Shown: positions 1 through 8,055 of the stretch, piece by piece | Numbering within the stretch: the first letter of the stretch is position 1 | Layout: each line of letters starts with the position of its first letter | The notes under the pieces: model-generated | Seen by the model: only the letters and a program-made list of their open reading frames with translations | Told to the model about the DNA's origin: nothing | Databases searched by the model: none | NCBI GenBank assembly: GCA_903789595.1 | Contig: CAIFEZ010000016.1 | Coordinates: forward strand, 1-64,000 | Source of the DNA: an uncultured eubacterium 1-6 | GTDB lineage: Bacteria > Bacillota > Clostridia > Lachnospirales > Lachnospiraceae | Length of the DNA stretch: 64,000 bases | Direction: 5' to 3' | Position numbers and translations under genes: made by a program

Positions 1-55
1 CTACATTATTGAGTTTTCAAGGTTCAATACACCTTTTGGGTGTGGGAAGTTTTAG

Positions 56-697
56 GTATTTACCATTACCATCGTTCCTGTATATGCTGACGTAAATAGC
101 AAAAGCATCAATAGTGGCAGTATAGATAATACCAATATAGAAAATCTCTTTCCAAACACAGTTAAGGGACAGTTAATAAGTGATGATGGTCAAATTGTAA
201 ATATTATAGGATATAAACAAACCAATATTCGTTTGTTACAAAATAATGGTAACAATGAGCAAGAAGTAACCTATCATTATACAATTCCGATGTCTATTTT
301 TTCACATAGTAATAGTGTGACTGGTAGTGATTCTACGGGTTATATGTCTGCAACAGTTACAATTTATTATTCAGAGAACAATTCATATGTACCTTCAGAA
401 TATTTATTGACTAAAGTAAAAGGGGCCTGGAGCGATCCAAATCCTAATGATGGTACTACCGCAGAAAAAACTGCGCATGTAAAAGCTAATTGTACTGGCG
501 TTGGACATGCAGGACTTTGGAACAAACAAATTAAAGAAGGTAACATAACAAGTGGGGGATCGTTGTACACTGGTTTTACTAATTCCATAATTACGACTGG
601 GGGAGCTTTGGGGGCATATTTTTCTGTAGGATTATCACAAGGTGTTAGTCGTAAATGGACGTTAAATCTTGAATGTTTTGCCTTTACGCCACAATAA
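56..697 (+). CDS. 5'-incomplete exported protein of unknown function
   Basis: The frame is open from position 56, just after a TAG at 53-55, to a TAA at 695-697. Its first residues (VFTITIVPVYADVNS) look like the end of a signal peptide with a cleavage site after VYA, so the mature protein would start near DVNS. No start codon or charged signal-peptide N-terminus lies upstream in this frame. The gene is therefore 5'-truncated, frameshifted, or uses an unseen start. The TTG at 233 lies well inside the mature region and is an unlikely start. The mature part is polar, rich in Asn, Ser, Thr and Gly, and resembles no family I recognise. The next gene begins 21 bases downstream behind its own ribosome binding site. 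It is more AT-rich than most of the window. Confidence 0.45.
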   Translation, partial: VFTITIVPVYADVNSKSINSGSIDNTNIENLFPNTVKGQLISDDGQIVNIIGYKQTNIRLLQNNGNNEQEVTYHYTIPMSIFSHSNSVTGSDSTGYMSATVTIYYSENNSYVPSEYLLTKVKGAWSDPNPNDGTTAEKTAHVKANCTGVGHAGLWNKQIKEGNITSGGSLYTGFTNSIITTGGALGAYFSVGLSQGVSRKWTLNLECFAFTPQ

Positions 698-718
698 AAT
701 AATTAGGAGGAAAACCAA

Positions 719-1120
719 TTGGATGAAGATAAAAAGCCTCAGACTAATTGCTGTTTCTGGTTTCTTGCGTTAGCACAAGGAATGGTCTTCATTGACTTGT
801 TATGCCGTTCGCCTATCAATTTATTGATAAAAAATAATCCAATTACAATCCTTCCGTTTCTTTTAATAATGTATGATGTTTTTCCAGGACTGCTGACCGG
901 TGTGTTCCTATTTCTGTCTGCACAGTATTATCAAAAGGCGCCGAGAACATGTAAGTTTCTAAGTGGTATCTTTACAATCTGTATAAATATCGTAATCCTT
1001 GCGGTGGCCTTTTATACCTTTAAATTAGAAATATTTAGACATCCGCTCATTTTTGTTATGATCGGTTTTGGTATAGTCACACTGATCTTTTCTGGAAAAC
1101 AGAAACGACAAAACGGATGA
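719..1120 (+). CDS. Small four-helix membrane protein, unknown function
   Basis: This 133-residue protein starts at a TTG nine bases after a clear AGGAGG (704-709). It has about four hydrophobic segments (roughly residues 12-30, 42-66, 78-100 and 105-125), a short acidic-basic N-terminus (MDEDKKP) and a basic tail (GKQKRQNG), typical of a small polytopic inner-membrane protein. It follows the exported protein by 21 bases and probably shares its transcript. I recognise no family motif. Immediately after its stop begins a copy of palindromic repeat family A. Confidence 0.6.
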   Translation: MDEDKKPQTNCCFWFLALAQGMVFIDLLCRSPINLLIKNNPITILPFLLIMYDVFPGLLTGVFLFLSAQYYQKAPRTCKFLSGIFTICINIVILAVAFYTFKLEIFRHPLIFVMIGFGIVTLIFSGKQKRQNG

Positions 1121-1143
1121 ATCGGCCTGACTCTCTTTTACAT

Positions 1144-1313
1144 TGTATAAGCTACGGATTGCTCCGTGCTTCGCACTCCTGCAATCCAACAGGCATGAGG
1201 ATTCCGCGCCTTCGCGCTTCATCCTCATACCTGTTGCCTTCGAAATCGCATCCTCGCTCTTTCACACGCTTCGCGTGTGACGAGCCCATCTGCGTTTTCG
1301 AAGAGCTTATACA
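1144..1313. repeat. Repeat family A, full copy with terminal inverted repeats
   Basis: The element is bounded by TGTATAAGCT (1144-1153) and its exact complement AGCTTATACA (1304-1313). Inside are several short palindromes with UUC/UUCG-like loops, for example CGGATTGCTCCG, GTGCTTCGCAC, GCGCCTTCGCGC and CACACGCTTCGCGTGTG. The same sequence recurs at 9411-9896 as a tandem cluster and as fragments near 2621, 47371 and 51697. The right terminal repeat supplies the stop codon of the alaX-like gene on the minus strand (TAA at 1309-1307). It has no coding capacity of its own. Confidence 0.8.
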
Positions 1314-2497
1314 CGAAAGATTTCGGTCAGGACTTCTTGTATCCTGTCTTTCTCTGCGTGAAAGGATCCCTGGATCATCTCCGGACTTCCGCCTCCCCGC
1401 CCGTCCAGGCTGGAGTTGATCGTCTTCGTGAGATTTCTAAGATTAATAGCAGAGCTGCAGATGCAGTACCCATAGACACCCTTCTCGTCTACCTGCGCCG
1501 TAATTACGGCGCAGGTAGGCGCCATGGATTCCTTCACAAGCCTGTCGCAGAACTTCCGGCAGCTGTTCCTGTCGATATTTTCCTCAAAGTCGATCAGAAA
1601 GGACTCCTGTTTTTCGAGTTCCTTCATCTTCCCGTCAAAGTACCGGCCGATCCAGTCGTTGAGCTTCTGATTCGCCTCCGCCAGCTCCTGCTGTACTCTC
1701 GCGACAGCCTCTGCCGTCTCATGGGGCTTCGCAGAGAGCATATGGGAGATCTCCGCGTTCTGATCCACCTTCCGCTCATAATCGAAAAGGGCCTTTCTGC
1801 CGCAGACCAGCTCGATCCGCACGCCTTTCTTATAATGAATCATGCTGAGACATTTCACTATGCCGATCTCGCCGGTTCTCATCACATGGGTCCCGCAGCA
1901 GGCGCAAATATCCGCTCCCGGAATCGTGATAATCCTCACCTTGCCGATCAGCTCCTTCTTGCTCCGGTAATCCAGCTCCTCAAGCTCCCGTCCCTCCGGA
2001 AAGCTCTCCTCCACAGGAACATTTCTGCGGATCACCGCGTTGGTCTCCCGTTCCACCTCCATCAGCTCCTCCCAGGTCAGTACTCCGCTGATGTCAATGG
2101 TGACACATTCCCCGCTCATATGAAAGCCGACATTGTCATACCCGAACCGTCTGTGAATCAGGCCGGAGATGATATGTTCCCCGGAATGCGCTTCGGTATG
2201 GTCCATCCGGCGCTGCCAGTCGATGACTCCATGTACCTGAGACCCGACGGCGATCTCCCGGTCTATCGTATGCAGAATGCGGTCCCCGTGCTTCTGTACG
2301 TCCGTCACACGAATGTCCTTCTGATCCTCACCCCTGAGAATCCCCCGGTCTGAGGGCTGACCTCCGCCTTCCGGATAGAAGGCCGTCCGGGTCAGCTCCA
2401 CGAGATAGCCCCTGGCGCACGGCTCGCAGGCCACAACCTCCGCGTCAAACTCCTTCTGACACGGTCTCTGATAATATAATTCATCGAAATTTTCCAT
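1307..2497 (-). CDS. AlaX-type alanyl-tRNA editing protein
   Basis: A stand-alone relative of the alanyl-tRNA synthetase editing and C-terminal (DHHA1) domains, expected to deacylate Ser-tRNA(Ala) or Gly-tRNA(Ala). The N-terminal part has the family signature FYPEGGGQPSDRG. The zinc-binding editing site is present: HTEAHSGEH near residues 100-108 and CACCGTH near 198-204. A coiled segment (about 245-300) leads to a C-terminal DHHA1-like domain ending in DGRGGGSPEMIQG. The 396-residue length fits the long AlaX form. I chose the ATG at 2497 because GGAGAGGAAG lies just upstream; an in-frame ATG at 2530 has no such site. Its stop codon lies in the terminal repeat of the adjacent repeat A element. 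Confidence 0.88.
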   Translation of the reverse strand: MENFDELYYQRPCQKEFDAEVVACEPCARGYLVELTRTAFYPEGGGQPSDRGILRGEDQKDIRVTDVQKHGDRILHTIDREIAVGSQVHGVIDWQRRMDHTEAHSGEHIISGLIHRRFGYDNVGFHMSGECVTIDISGVLTWEELMEVERETNAVIRRNVPVEESFPEGRELEELDYRSKKELIGKVRIITIPGADICACCGTHVMRTGEIGIVKCLSMIHYKKGVRIELVCGRKALFDYERKVDQNAEISHMLSAKPHETAEAVARVQQELAEANQKLNDWIGRYFDGKMKELEKQESFLIDFEENIDRNSCRKFCDRLVKESMAPTCAVITAQVDEKGVYGYCICSSAINLRNLTKTINSSLDGRGGGSPEMIQGSFHAEKDRIQEVLTEIFRV

Positions 2498-2620
2498 CGC
2501 TGTCTTCTTCCTCTCCGGTCCATGCCTCATTTTTTTGTTGTTTTCGAAGCTGTATCCCGTATTTGATACGCTCTTTGCGGCAGGTACTCCGTCTGCATTT
2601 CTGAAATGCTTTCATTCGCG

Positions 2621-2671
2621 CCGCATCAGCTGCGGATTGCTTCGTGCTGCGCACTCCTGCAATTCTACACG
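2621..2671. repeat. Repeat family A fragment (left part)
   Basis: CAGCTGCGGATTGCTTCGTG and the following GCGCACTCCTGCAAT match the left third of the full family A copies at 1144 and 9538. The rest of the element is absent. It sits between the HPr-like terminator and the AlaX gene. Confidence 0.6.
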
Positions 2672-2714
2672 AAAAACGGCAGATATTCATCCCCTCTCGA
2701 ACAAATATCTGCCG
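2672..2714 (-). terminator. Intrinsic terminator of the HPr-like gene
   Basis: Read on the minus strand, CGGCAGATATT (2714-2704) and AATATCTGCCG (2687-2677) form a perfect 11-bp stem, followed by five T residues (2676-2672). It lies downstream of the HPr-like gene and separates it from the AlaX gene. Confidence 0.75.
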
Positions 2715-2732
2715 GTCTTTCTGCTGTCATTA

Positions 2733-2798
2733 CTGTTTACACATAACTGACCAGGCAAGGATTTCACAGTACCTTTGCCTGATCATTACTGTCTGTTC
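2733..2798. repeat. Repeat family B, short partial copy
   Basis: A short hairpin unit containing GGCAAGGATTTCACAGTACC followed by TTTGCCTGATCATTACTG. It matches the ends of the longer family B elements at 16841-17169 and 41847-42086. The right terminal motif is not conserved here. It sits just downstream of the HPr-like gene. Confidence 0.6.
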
Positions 2799-2819
2799 CA
2801 TAATCTCTCCGGGCGCCGA

Positions 2820-3041
2820 TTACAAAACGTATGCGCTCAGGTACTCTTCCATCTGGGAATTGCCCTCCATGAACTCGACCTCCACAGGTTCAAATCCCAG
2901 GGCAAACACTCCCATAATTGATTTTCCATCTATCTCGCTTCGGCCTTTGCGGACCGTAACATCATCTGCGCACTCTCCGGCCAGCTTGACAAAAGCTACG
3001 ATATCCTCGACCCGGTTGAATTTTACCATTGCCTTTTTCAT
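2820..3041 (-). CDS. HPr/Crh-like protein lacking the phosphoacceptor histidine
   Basis: A 73-residue protein. Its central part aligns with the second half of HPr: KSIMGVFALG matches the KSIMGVMSLG region of HPr, which contains the regulatory Ser46. The N-terminal segment that should carry the His15 site (GIHARPA in HPr) reads VKFNRVEDIVAF, so the histidine phosphorylated by enzyme I is missing. By analogy with Bacillus Crh it could act in HPr-kinase-dependent catabolite control, not in sugar phosphotransfer; that is inference. It is monocistronic, with its own terminator at 2672-2714, downstream of and codirectional with the PucR-type regulator. Confidence 0.75.
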   Translation of the reverse strand: MKKAMVKFNRVEDIVAFVKLAGECADDVTVRKGRSEIDGKSIMGVFALGFEPVEVEFMEGNSQMEEYLSAYVL

Positions 3042-3105
3042 CTCTCATGCCTCTCCTCTGAAATAGCCTCGGTCTTCGATATCTACGGCCGACTTCTATA
3101 TATGA

Positions 3106-3128
3106 ATATTTCCGGGCTCCCCGGAAAG
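3106..3128. other. Intergenic hairpin downstream of pucR-like gene
   Basis: TTTCCGGG and CCCGGAAA form a short GC-rich stem around a CTC loop in the 254-base gap between the regulator and the HPr-like gene. It lacks a T tract in either direction, so it could be a transcript end or an RNA stabiliser. I see nothing else in this gap. Confidence 0.3.
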
Positions 3129-3295
3129 CATACCGCAGCATGCTGGACTTCTGTTACCTCCTGCTTTCCCTGAGATCCTGCATATATTTTACGCTGTTGC
3201 CATCGAAATGCAAAGCATTCGGGAGATTCCGCATAAAATTCGGGACTGATTTCTATAATCCCGGCAAAAACGCGAAGGAATTTTGTGCACATCTG

Positions 3296-4972
3296 CTACT
3301 TTTTTCGAATCCGATATGAGATTTGCAGAGACAGAATCGTATCCGGATCCCCCAGATTCAGCCCGGTTAGCTTCCGTATATGATCCATTCGTCTGCAGAA
3401 TGTAGTCCGGTGAATATACAGACGCTCGGATGCTTTCGTCATGTTCAGGCCACTCTCCAGAAATATCTCCAGGGTTGACGCCAGTTCTGTTCCGTGGCAT
3501 CTGTCATATTCATCCAGAAGGCCGACAGCCGGATGAATAAGCATGGAATCCGGAAGTTCCCTGCGAATCTGCGCAATGTAATAGGGCAGTCTGATTTCGT
3601 CAAACAAATGATACCATTGCTGCGGTTGCTGAACCATACCGATGCGCAGTGCCTCCCGTGCCGCCTCTCCCGCCTGTTTCAACTCCGTGAAATTGTGAAA
3701 TACCGGACTGACCCCTGCCCTGCAGACATTGTCCCGCACAAAATATGCCATCTTCTGCAAAAGATCCCGATATGCCGCCTGGATGTCCTTCTTACCCCTT
3801 CCTTTGCTCAGGCAGATTTCGCTATTCAGGATCAGCATAATTTCCGATTCCGAACGAACCGCACAGGAACCCATCCACTCCTGTTCCAACTGAACCGCAA
3901 GGAACGGAAGCGTGGTCTTCAGCTGCACATCCCAACCCTTTTCCGGAAAGAAACGGATTACGACTACGAGGTATTCGTCTTCCAGCTTCCATCCATATCT
4001 TCCGATCGTCTTCTGAACGACTTCCCGTTCCGGCGCATCGCCCTGCACCATCTGCCGGCAAAGGTTATGCAGCCGGTCGTTCTGATGTTTTCTCGGGATC
4101 AGCTTGCCATATTCGAACATGTCCTGCACATGGCCGGCATACACAGAAAACAACTCCTCTTCACCTGCGGAAAGCGTTTGTGTCCCCTCCGGAAGATCCA
4201 TGACCAGGCGAGCGATATATTGATTGTCGACGAAGATATTTGAGCAATAGCTCACAGTTTCCTGTTCTTCAAAGAGATAGTAAAACGGTTCTTTCAGGCA
4301 GGCCACGTCATGAAATTTTTTATGGATAATCAGACTCTGAAAAATCTCTTTATCCACCCTCCCCTCTTTTATCTGATGTATTCGCCTGTAGTCCTCCGTT
4401 ATGTACATATAATTCATGTCAAAATCAATGACGGCATAGTCCCTGTGCAAAAACGCCTGCCCGAGGGACAGAAAATGTTTTTCATCCTCGTCTCCGTAAA
4501 CCGCTTCTGCCATCTCTCTGTCCCAGGAAAAAAGATCCAGCATCAGTTCTTCCATTCTCACCAGGAAAGCATCCGGTTCCTCCGCCGCAGATATGACTGC
4601 GTAATTTTTTATTTTCGAAGAGGCAAGCGCTTTTTCGAACCGCGTGATCAGAATTTCCTTCTTATTCTGCCGCTTCTGATCTCCGATTTCATCCATCTTG
4701 TACAGTTCCCGTTCATCAGCAAGAACAAGAACTGCTACAATCCCATCCCAGCAGCTATATCCGGCCATTTCAGCAAGCCCCTCCTCCATAACAAGAAGCA
4801 GCGTACCTTTCATTACCGATAATATTTTTGCGTCCTCTTTCCGTGCCAGTCTGATGTGGCGGATTTCCATTCCGGGACATCCCACATACTCCATAAAAAC
4901 CGCAGAGCTATTCCGGCCACTCTCCCCCTTCTGCTGCCATGCCGCCAAAAGCATCTCCATGGTAATCTTCAT
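3296..4972 (-). CDS. PucR-family transcriptional regulator
   Basis: About 558 residues with a C-terminal PucR-type helix-turn-helix (HTH_30): SGLNMTKASERLYIHRTTF followed by RMDHIRKLTGLNLGDPDT, near residues 500-540. The long N-terminal part has no obvious catalytic motif and probably senses a ligand; the middle resembles the CdaR GGDEF-like region of this family. Two adjacent ATGs (4975, 4972) follow GGAGAG; the second has better spacing. The gene is divergent from the URO-D-family gene at 5227 across a 254-base gap that holds a perfect palindrome. It is therefore the probable local regulator. Its effector is unknown. Confidence 0.8.
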   Translation of the reverse strand: MKITMEMLLAAWQQKGESGRNSSAVFMEYVGCPGMEIRHIRLARKEDAKILSVMKGTLLLVMEEGLAEMAGYSCWDGIVAVLVLADERELYKMDEIGDQKRQNKKEILITRFEKALASSKIKNYAVISAAEEPDAFLVRMEELMLDLFSWDREMAEAVYGDEDEKHFLSLGQAFLHRDYAVIDFDMNYMYITEDYRRIHQIKEGRVDKEIFQSLIIHKKFHDVACLKEPFYYLFEEQETVSYCSNIFVDNQYIARLVMDLPEGTQTLSAGEEELFSVYAGHVQDMFEYGKLIPRKHQNDRLHNLCRQMVQGDAPEREVVQKTIGRYGWKLEDEYLVVVIRFFPEKGWDVQLKTTLPFLAVQLEQEWMGSCAVRSESEIMLILNSEICLSKGRGKKDIQAAYRDLLQKMAYFVRDNVCRAGVSPVFHNFTELKQAGEAAREALRIGMVQQPQQWYHLFDEIRLPYYIAQIRRELPDSMLIHPAVGLLDEYDRCHGTELASTLEIFLESGLNMTKASERLYIHRTTFCRRMDHIRKLTGLNLGDPDTILSLQISYRIRKK

Positions 4973-5059
4973 CATATCTCTCCGTTTTATGCTACAATCT
5001 GATGCGTTTACTCTTGCTTTTCTCACTCGAAAGCGGCTGTAACTCCAGTGCCTCTTTTA

Positions 5060-5077
5060 TTATGATATTTATCATAA
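5060..5077. promoter_or_regulatory. Palindrome between pucR-like and URO-D genes, candidate operator
   Basis: TTATGATA and TATCATAA form a perfect 8-bp inverted repeat around a TT centre in the divergent intergenic region. Its position between two divergent starts suits an operator for the PucR-type regulator. The assignment rests only on symmetry and location. Confidence 0.45.
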
Positions 5078-5226
5078 ACCACATCATATACGTGTGGCAA
5101 AGGGTTTTTACTAAGGGTTTTAACAAAGAGATACACAGAAACCGACGAGGCGGATACAAGGCCCGCAATTCGCGCATCATTTTGTAGCGCATAAATGTGC
5201 ATCGTCGAAAAGGAGGAGGGATTCGA

Positions 5227-6480
5227 ATGGATGAACAGACAAGAAAAATCTATCAGGAAAAACTGGACCGCGTAAACAATGCCATCCGGCTGAAACCCAC
5301 AGACCGCATACCGATTGCGCCGTTTTTCGCATCCTACGTGCAGCGTTCAGAAGGTTCCAGCTACCGGGACCTTTATTACGATTTCGATAAGGCCGGCGAA
5401 GCAGCCGTCCGCTTTTATCGGAAACACCCTATGCTGGATGCCTACGGCGGGATCTCTTTCACAAGTGGAAAGGCGAACGAGCTGGCAGATTCTCAGATGA
5501 TTGACTGGCCCGGAAGACCCGGCACGAAGGTTTCCGACTACAGCTCGCATCAGGTCATCGAACGGGAATTCATGACGCAGGACGAATATCCGGAAATGCT
5601 CGGTGATTTCACCGGATTTATGATCCGAAAGTATATCCCAAGAGCATTCCCGAACCTTCGCGGGCTTTCCGGTATTCAGACAATTCCAACTATTGTTCTG
5701 TCTACAAGCATACTCGCACCATTCTGCAGCCAGGCAGCCCGCGATGCCTATTCCATCCTGGGAAAGATCGCCGACGCAGACGCCGAGGCGGCTGCTGCGT
5801 CTCAAAAATACGGACAGCAGATTGCTGATCTAGGACTTCCGGTGATGTTCACCGGTGCCTCCGAAGCGCCCTATGATATTCTGGGCGACTACTTCCGGGG
5901 TACCATGGGAATTTTCGAGGACCTGGTCGATGAAGACGTCCAGGAATATATGGAACAGGCATGTGATCTGTTTGCCGACCAGCAGATCCAGGCACTGCAA
6001 TATTTCCGCTATGTCGATCTTCCGGTAAAGCGGGTATTCTTCCCGCTTCACAAGGCAATGGACGGCTTTATGAACGACGAGCAGTTTGAGCGTCTGTACT
6101 GGAAGCCGCTGAAAAAAATCATTCTCGCACTTATTGACATGGATGTTACGCCTTACATTTACTGCGAAGGAAAATATAATTCACGTCTGGAGCACCTAGC
6201 CGATGTTCCGAAGGGAAAGGTCCTGTATCATTTTGAGAAAGTAGATATGAAAGAAGCCAAACGTATCCTCGGCGGTACCGCATGCATCATCGGAAATCTT
6301 CCGGTTTCCCAGCTGGAATTCGGGAAGAAGGAGACCGTGATCGATATGACCCGACAGCTTCTGGAGGACTGCATGCCCGGCGGCGGATATATCTTTGATT
6401 TTGACGGCAGCCTGGAAAATGCAAAAGAAGAAAATCTGGATGCCATGTTCGAAACACTGGAAAAATATGGAAAGTACTGA
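5227..6480 (+). CDS. Uroporphyrinogen decarboxylase-family protein (MtaA/CmuA-like)
   Basis: A 417-residue protein of the URO-D superfamily, which includes heme-pathway UroD and corrinoid-dependent methyltransferases. The N-terminal RIPIAPFFASYVQR region and the C-terminal GGYIFDFDG region occupy places conserved in the methyltransferase branch. The length exceeds classical UroD (about 340-370 residues), and there are no heme genes nearby, so methyl transfer is the more likely role. No corrinoid-binding protein is adjacent. I chose the ATG at 5227 because AAAAGGAGGAGG precedes it; the in-frame ATG at 5197 has none. It is divergent from the PucR-type regulator and is followed by an inverted repeat at 6531-6597. 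Confidence 0.75.
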   Translation: MDEQTRKIYQEKLDRVNNAIRLKPTDRIPIAPFFASYVQRSEGSSYRDLYYDFDKAGEAAVRFYRKHPMLDAYGGISFTSGKANELADSQMIDWPGRPGTKVSDYSSHQVIEREFMTQDEYPEMLGDFTGFMIRKYIPRAFPNLRGLSGIQTIPTIVLSTSILAPFCSQAARDAYSILGKIADADAEAAAASQKYGQQIADLGLPVMFTGASEAPYDILGDYFRGTMGIFEDLVDEDVQEYMEQACDLFADQQIQALQYFRYVDLPVKRVFFPLHKAMDGFMNDEQFERLYWKPLKKIILALIDMDVTPYIYCEGKYNSRLEHLADVPKGKVLYHFEKVDMKEAKRILGGTACIIGNLPVSQLEFGKKETVIDMTRQLLEDCMPGGGYIFDFDGSLENAKEENLDAMFETLEKYGKY

Positions 6481-6530
6481 TCTAACATGAGAAGCTGACA
6501 AACGGCACGATGAAATGAAATCGCTCTGAA

Positions 6531-6597
6531 AAAATCCCGCAATCCGCTGTCCTGTTCTGCATACTTCGCAGACCTCAGACATGAATTACGGGATTTT
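6531..6597 (+). terminator. Inverted repeat, possible terminator after the URO-D gene
   Basis: AAAATCCCGCAAT (6531-6543) and ATTACGGGATTTT (6585-6597) pair with one mismatch across a loop of about 41 bases, and the plus-strand copy runs into CTGTTTC. It lies between convergent genes and may end transcription from either side. The long loop lowers confidence. Confidence 0.45.
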
Positions 6598-6649
6598 CTG
6601 TTTCAATGATTCCTTTTGTTATCCTTCATAATTGAAGACAGCTTTTATG

Positions 6650-6943
6650 TCATCCTTCATAGTCGAAGATAGCCTTCTTCTCGAGATACTTTCCGTAGTC
6701 TCGTTTCCAGGCCCTGTGGATTTCACTGTCGTCATAGACGGGCAATGCCTCCGGTGTCATCCGGATCCGGATCAGAACGTCATACCGGTTTGACCGGTCA
6801 ATCACGTTCGGGAACACCTCCACCGACTCGATTCCTTCGATCTCTGTGAGACCGCCGAAGAGATCCCGGATCTCCTGGAGAAGTCTCTCCTTCTGCTCTC
6901 CGGATATTTCCGCATGATATTTTGCCAGTATACAATGAAACAT
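6650..6943 (-). CDS. Dabb (stress-responsive alpha/beta barrel) domain protein
   Basis: A 97-residue single-domain protein. It starts MFHCILAKYH and ends AIFDYEG, with the spacing seen in Dabb proteins: a beta strand, an amphipathic helix (EQKERLLQEIRDLFGGL), strands with SVEVFPNV and YDVLIRIRM, and a final helix with HRAWKRDYGKYLEKK. Members form dimeric ferredoxin-like barrels and are mostly uncharacterised. It lies 24 bases downstream of the DUF975 gene on the same strand, so the two are probably cotranscribed. Confidence 0.75.
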   Translation of the reverse strand: MFHCILAKYHAEISGEQKERLLQEIRDLFGGLTEIEGIESVEVFPNVIDRSNRYDVLIRIRMTPEALPVYDDSEIHRAWKRDYGKYLEKKAIFDYEG

Positions 6944-6967
6944 CTCATTTCCTCCAAATATTCTTCC

Positions 6968-7774
6968 TTACTGTGCGCCGGCGAAGTTTCCGTATCCGCC
7001 CGGATTCTGACCGGGGAACGGATTCTTCTCGATCTTGATGGCATCGTAGAGTGCGGCACTTGTCTGCGCCATATACGGATCCACATAGAAGAAGCCGACG
7101 AGTCCGAAGGTCACGCTCGAGAGGATCACCCACAGAATAAAGGACAGATCCAGCACAAATGCTTTCCACTTATTCCTGTACATCATATTTCTGCTGATAT
7201 TGAATGCATCCTCCATCGGCATGTCCGGATATTCAGCCAGAAGATACGGAATCATCCGATACTCATAACTCTTGACGATTCCGGGAATCACAAAAAGCAA
7301 TGACCAGAGAATCGTGTAAAGATCCCGGAAAAACATCACCTTTACCACATTTTTATAGGAGTGATCGAATCCGTACATGATTTCACGAAGCTCCGCCTTC
7401 TGATGAAGATTTGTGTAATAAAATCTTCGGATGCCGACCTCCAGCGGGTTCATCAGGAATACATCCGCCACAACCGCAATAACCACAATCACCAGTACTA
7501 CCGTAAAGATGATACCTGCAGCTACCAGCCACATACCGAACATGTCTCCCGGAATACTGCCCGGTCCTCTGTGGAATTCGAAACTCTTGACGTCTCCACT
7601 GGAAAATACCTCATAATTTGTAAATCCGTTGATAAATCCGGACAATGCCCTTCCGCCGGATCCGCCGTATGATCCGATTGCCAGGGAAAGAAGAAGCCCG
7701 GCCAAAACAGCTTTCCAGTAGTTTCCTCTGAATACCTCTTTCGACCGGGTCTTTAAACCAATCCTAGTCCACAT
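6968..7774 (-). CDS. DUF975 family integral membrane protein
   Basis: About 268 residues with an N-terminal cytoplasmic helix (IGLKTRSKEVFRGNYWKA) and roughly five membrane segments. The DUF975 hallmark follows: a segment with YEYRMIPYLLAEYPDM, then AFNISRNMMYRNKWKAFVLD, then two further helices. The tail FPGQNPGGYGNFAGAQ is Gly/Pro-rich. I chose the ATG at 7774, directly after AAGGAGGCAAT; the in-frame start at 7903 lacks such a site. The function of DUF975 is unknown. The downstream partner is the Dabb gene. Confidence 0.8.
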   Translation of the reverse strand: MWTRIGLKTRSKEVFRGNYWKAVLAGLLLSLAIGSYGGSGGRALSGFINGFTNYEVFSSGDVKSFEFHRGPGSIPGDMFGMWLVAAGIIFTVVLVIVVIAVVADVFLMNPLEVGIRRFYYTNLHQKAELREIMYGFDHSYKNVVKVMFFRDLYTILWSLLFVIPGIVKSYEYRMIPYLLAEYPDMPMEDAFNISRNMMYRNKWKAFVLDLSFILWVILSSVTFGLVGFFYVDPYMAQTSAALYDAIKIEKNPFPGQNPGGYGNFAGAQ

Positions 7775-8055
7775 ATTGCCTCCTTTTCTGTGATGCGGCA
7801 GATGCGGCATGATGTACACCGCCATCCGCGGCATCCCTGCCGCAGATTTCTCCTCACGTCGAAATCTGTCACCGTTGTTCTCATTCTTAAGTATACAGAA
7901 CACGGAGCAGATAGGAAAGCTTTTTCCATTCTAATGCAAGTGAAACGCAAAAATTTCACAGAACCAATGTCAGAGTGTTACCGCACACTAACCTGCAGCA
8001 GCTCCATAAAAGACAGCAGCCCCGTGAAATTTCCGAAGATTCTGTTAGGATATGA

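Noticed and set aside
1277..2353. Plus-strand frame opposite the AlaX gene
   Set aside because: It is the complement of a gene with clear catalytic motifs, has atypical composition and no start signal.
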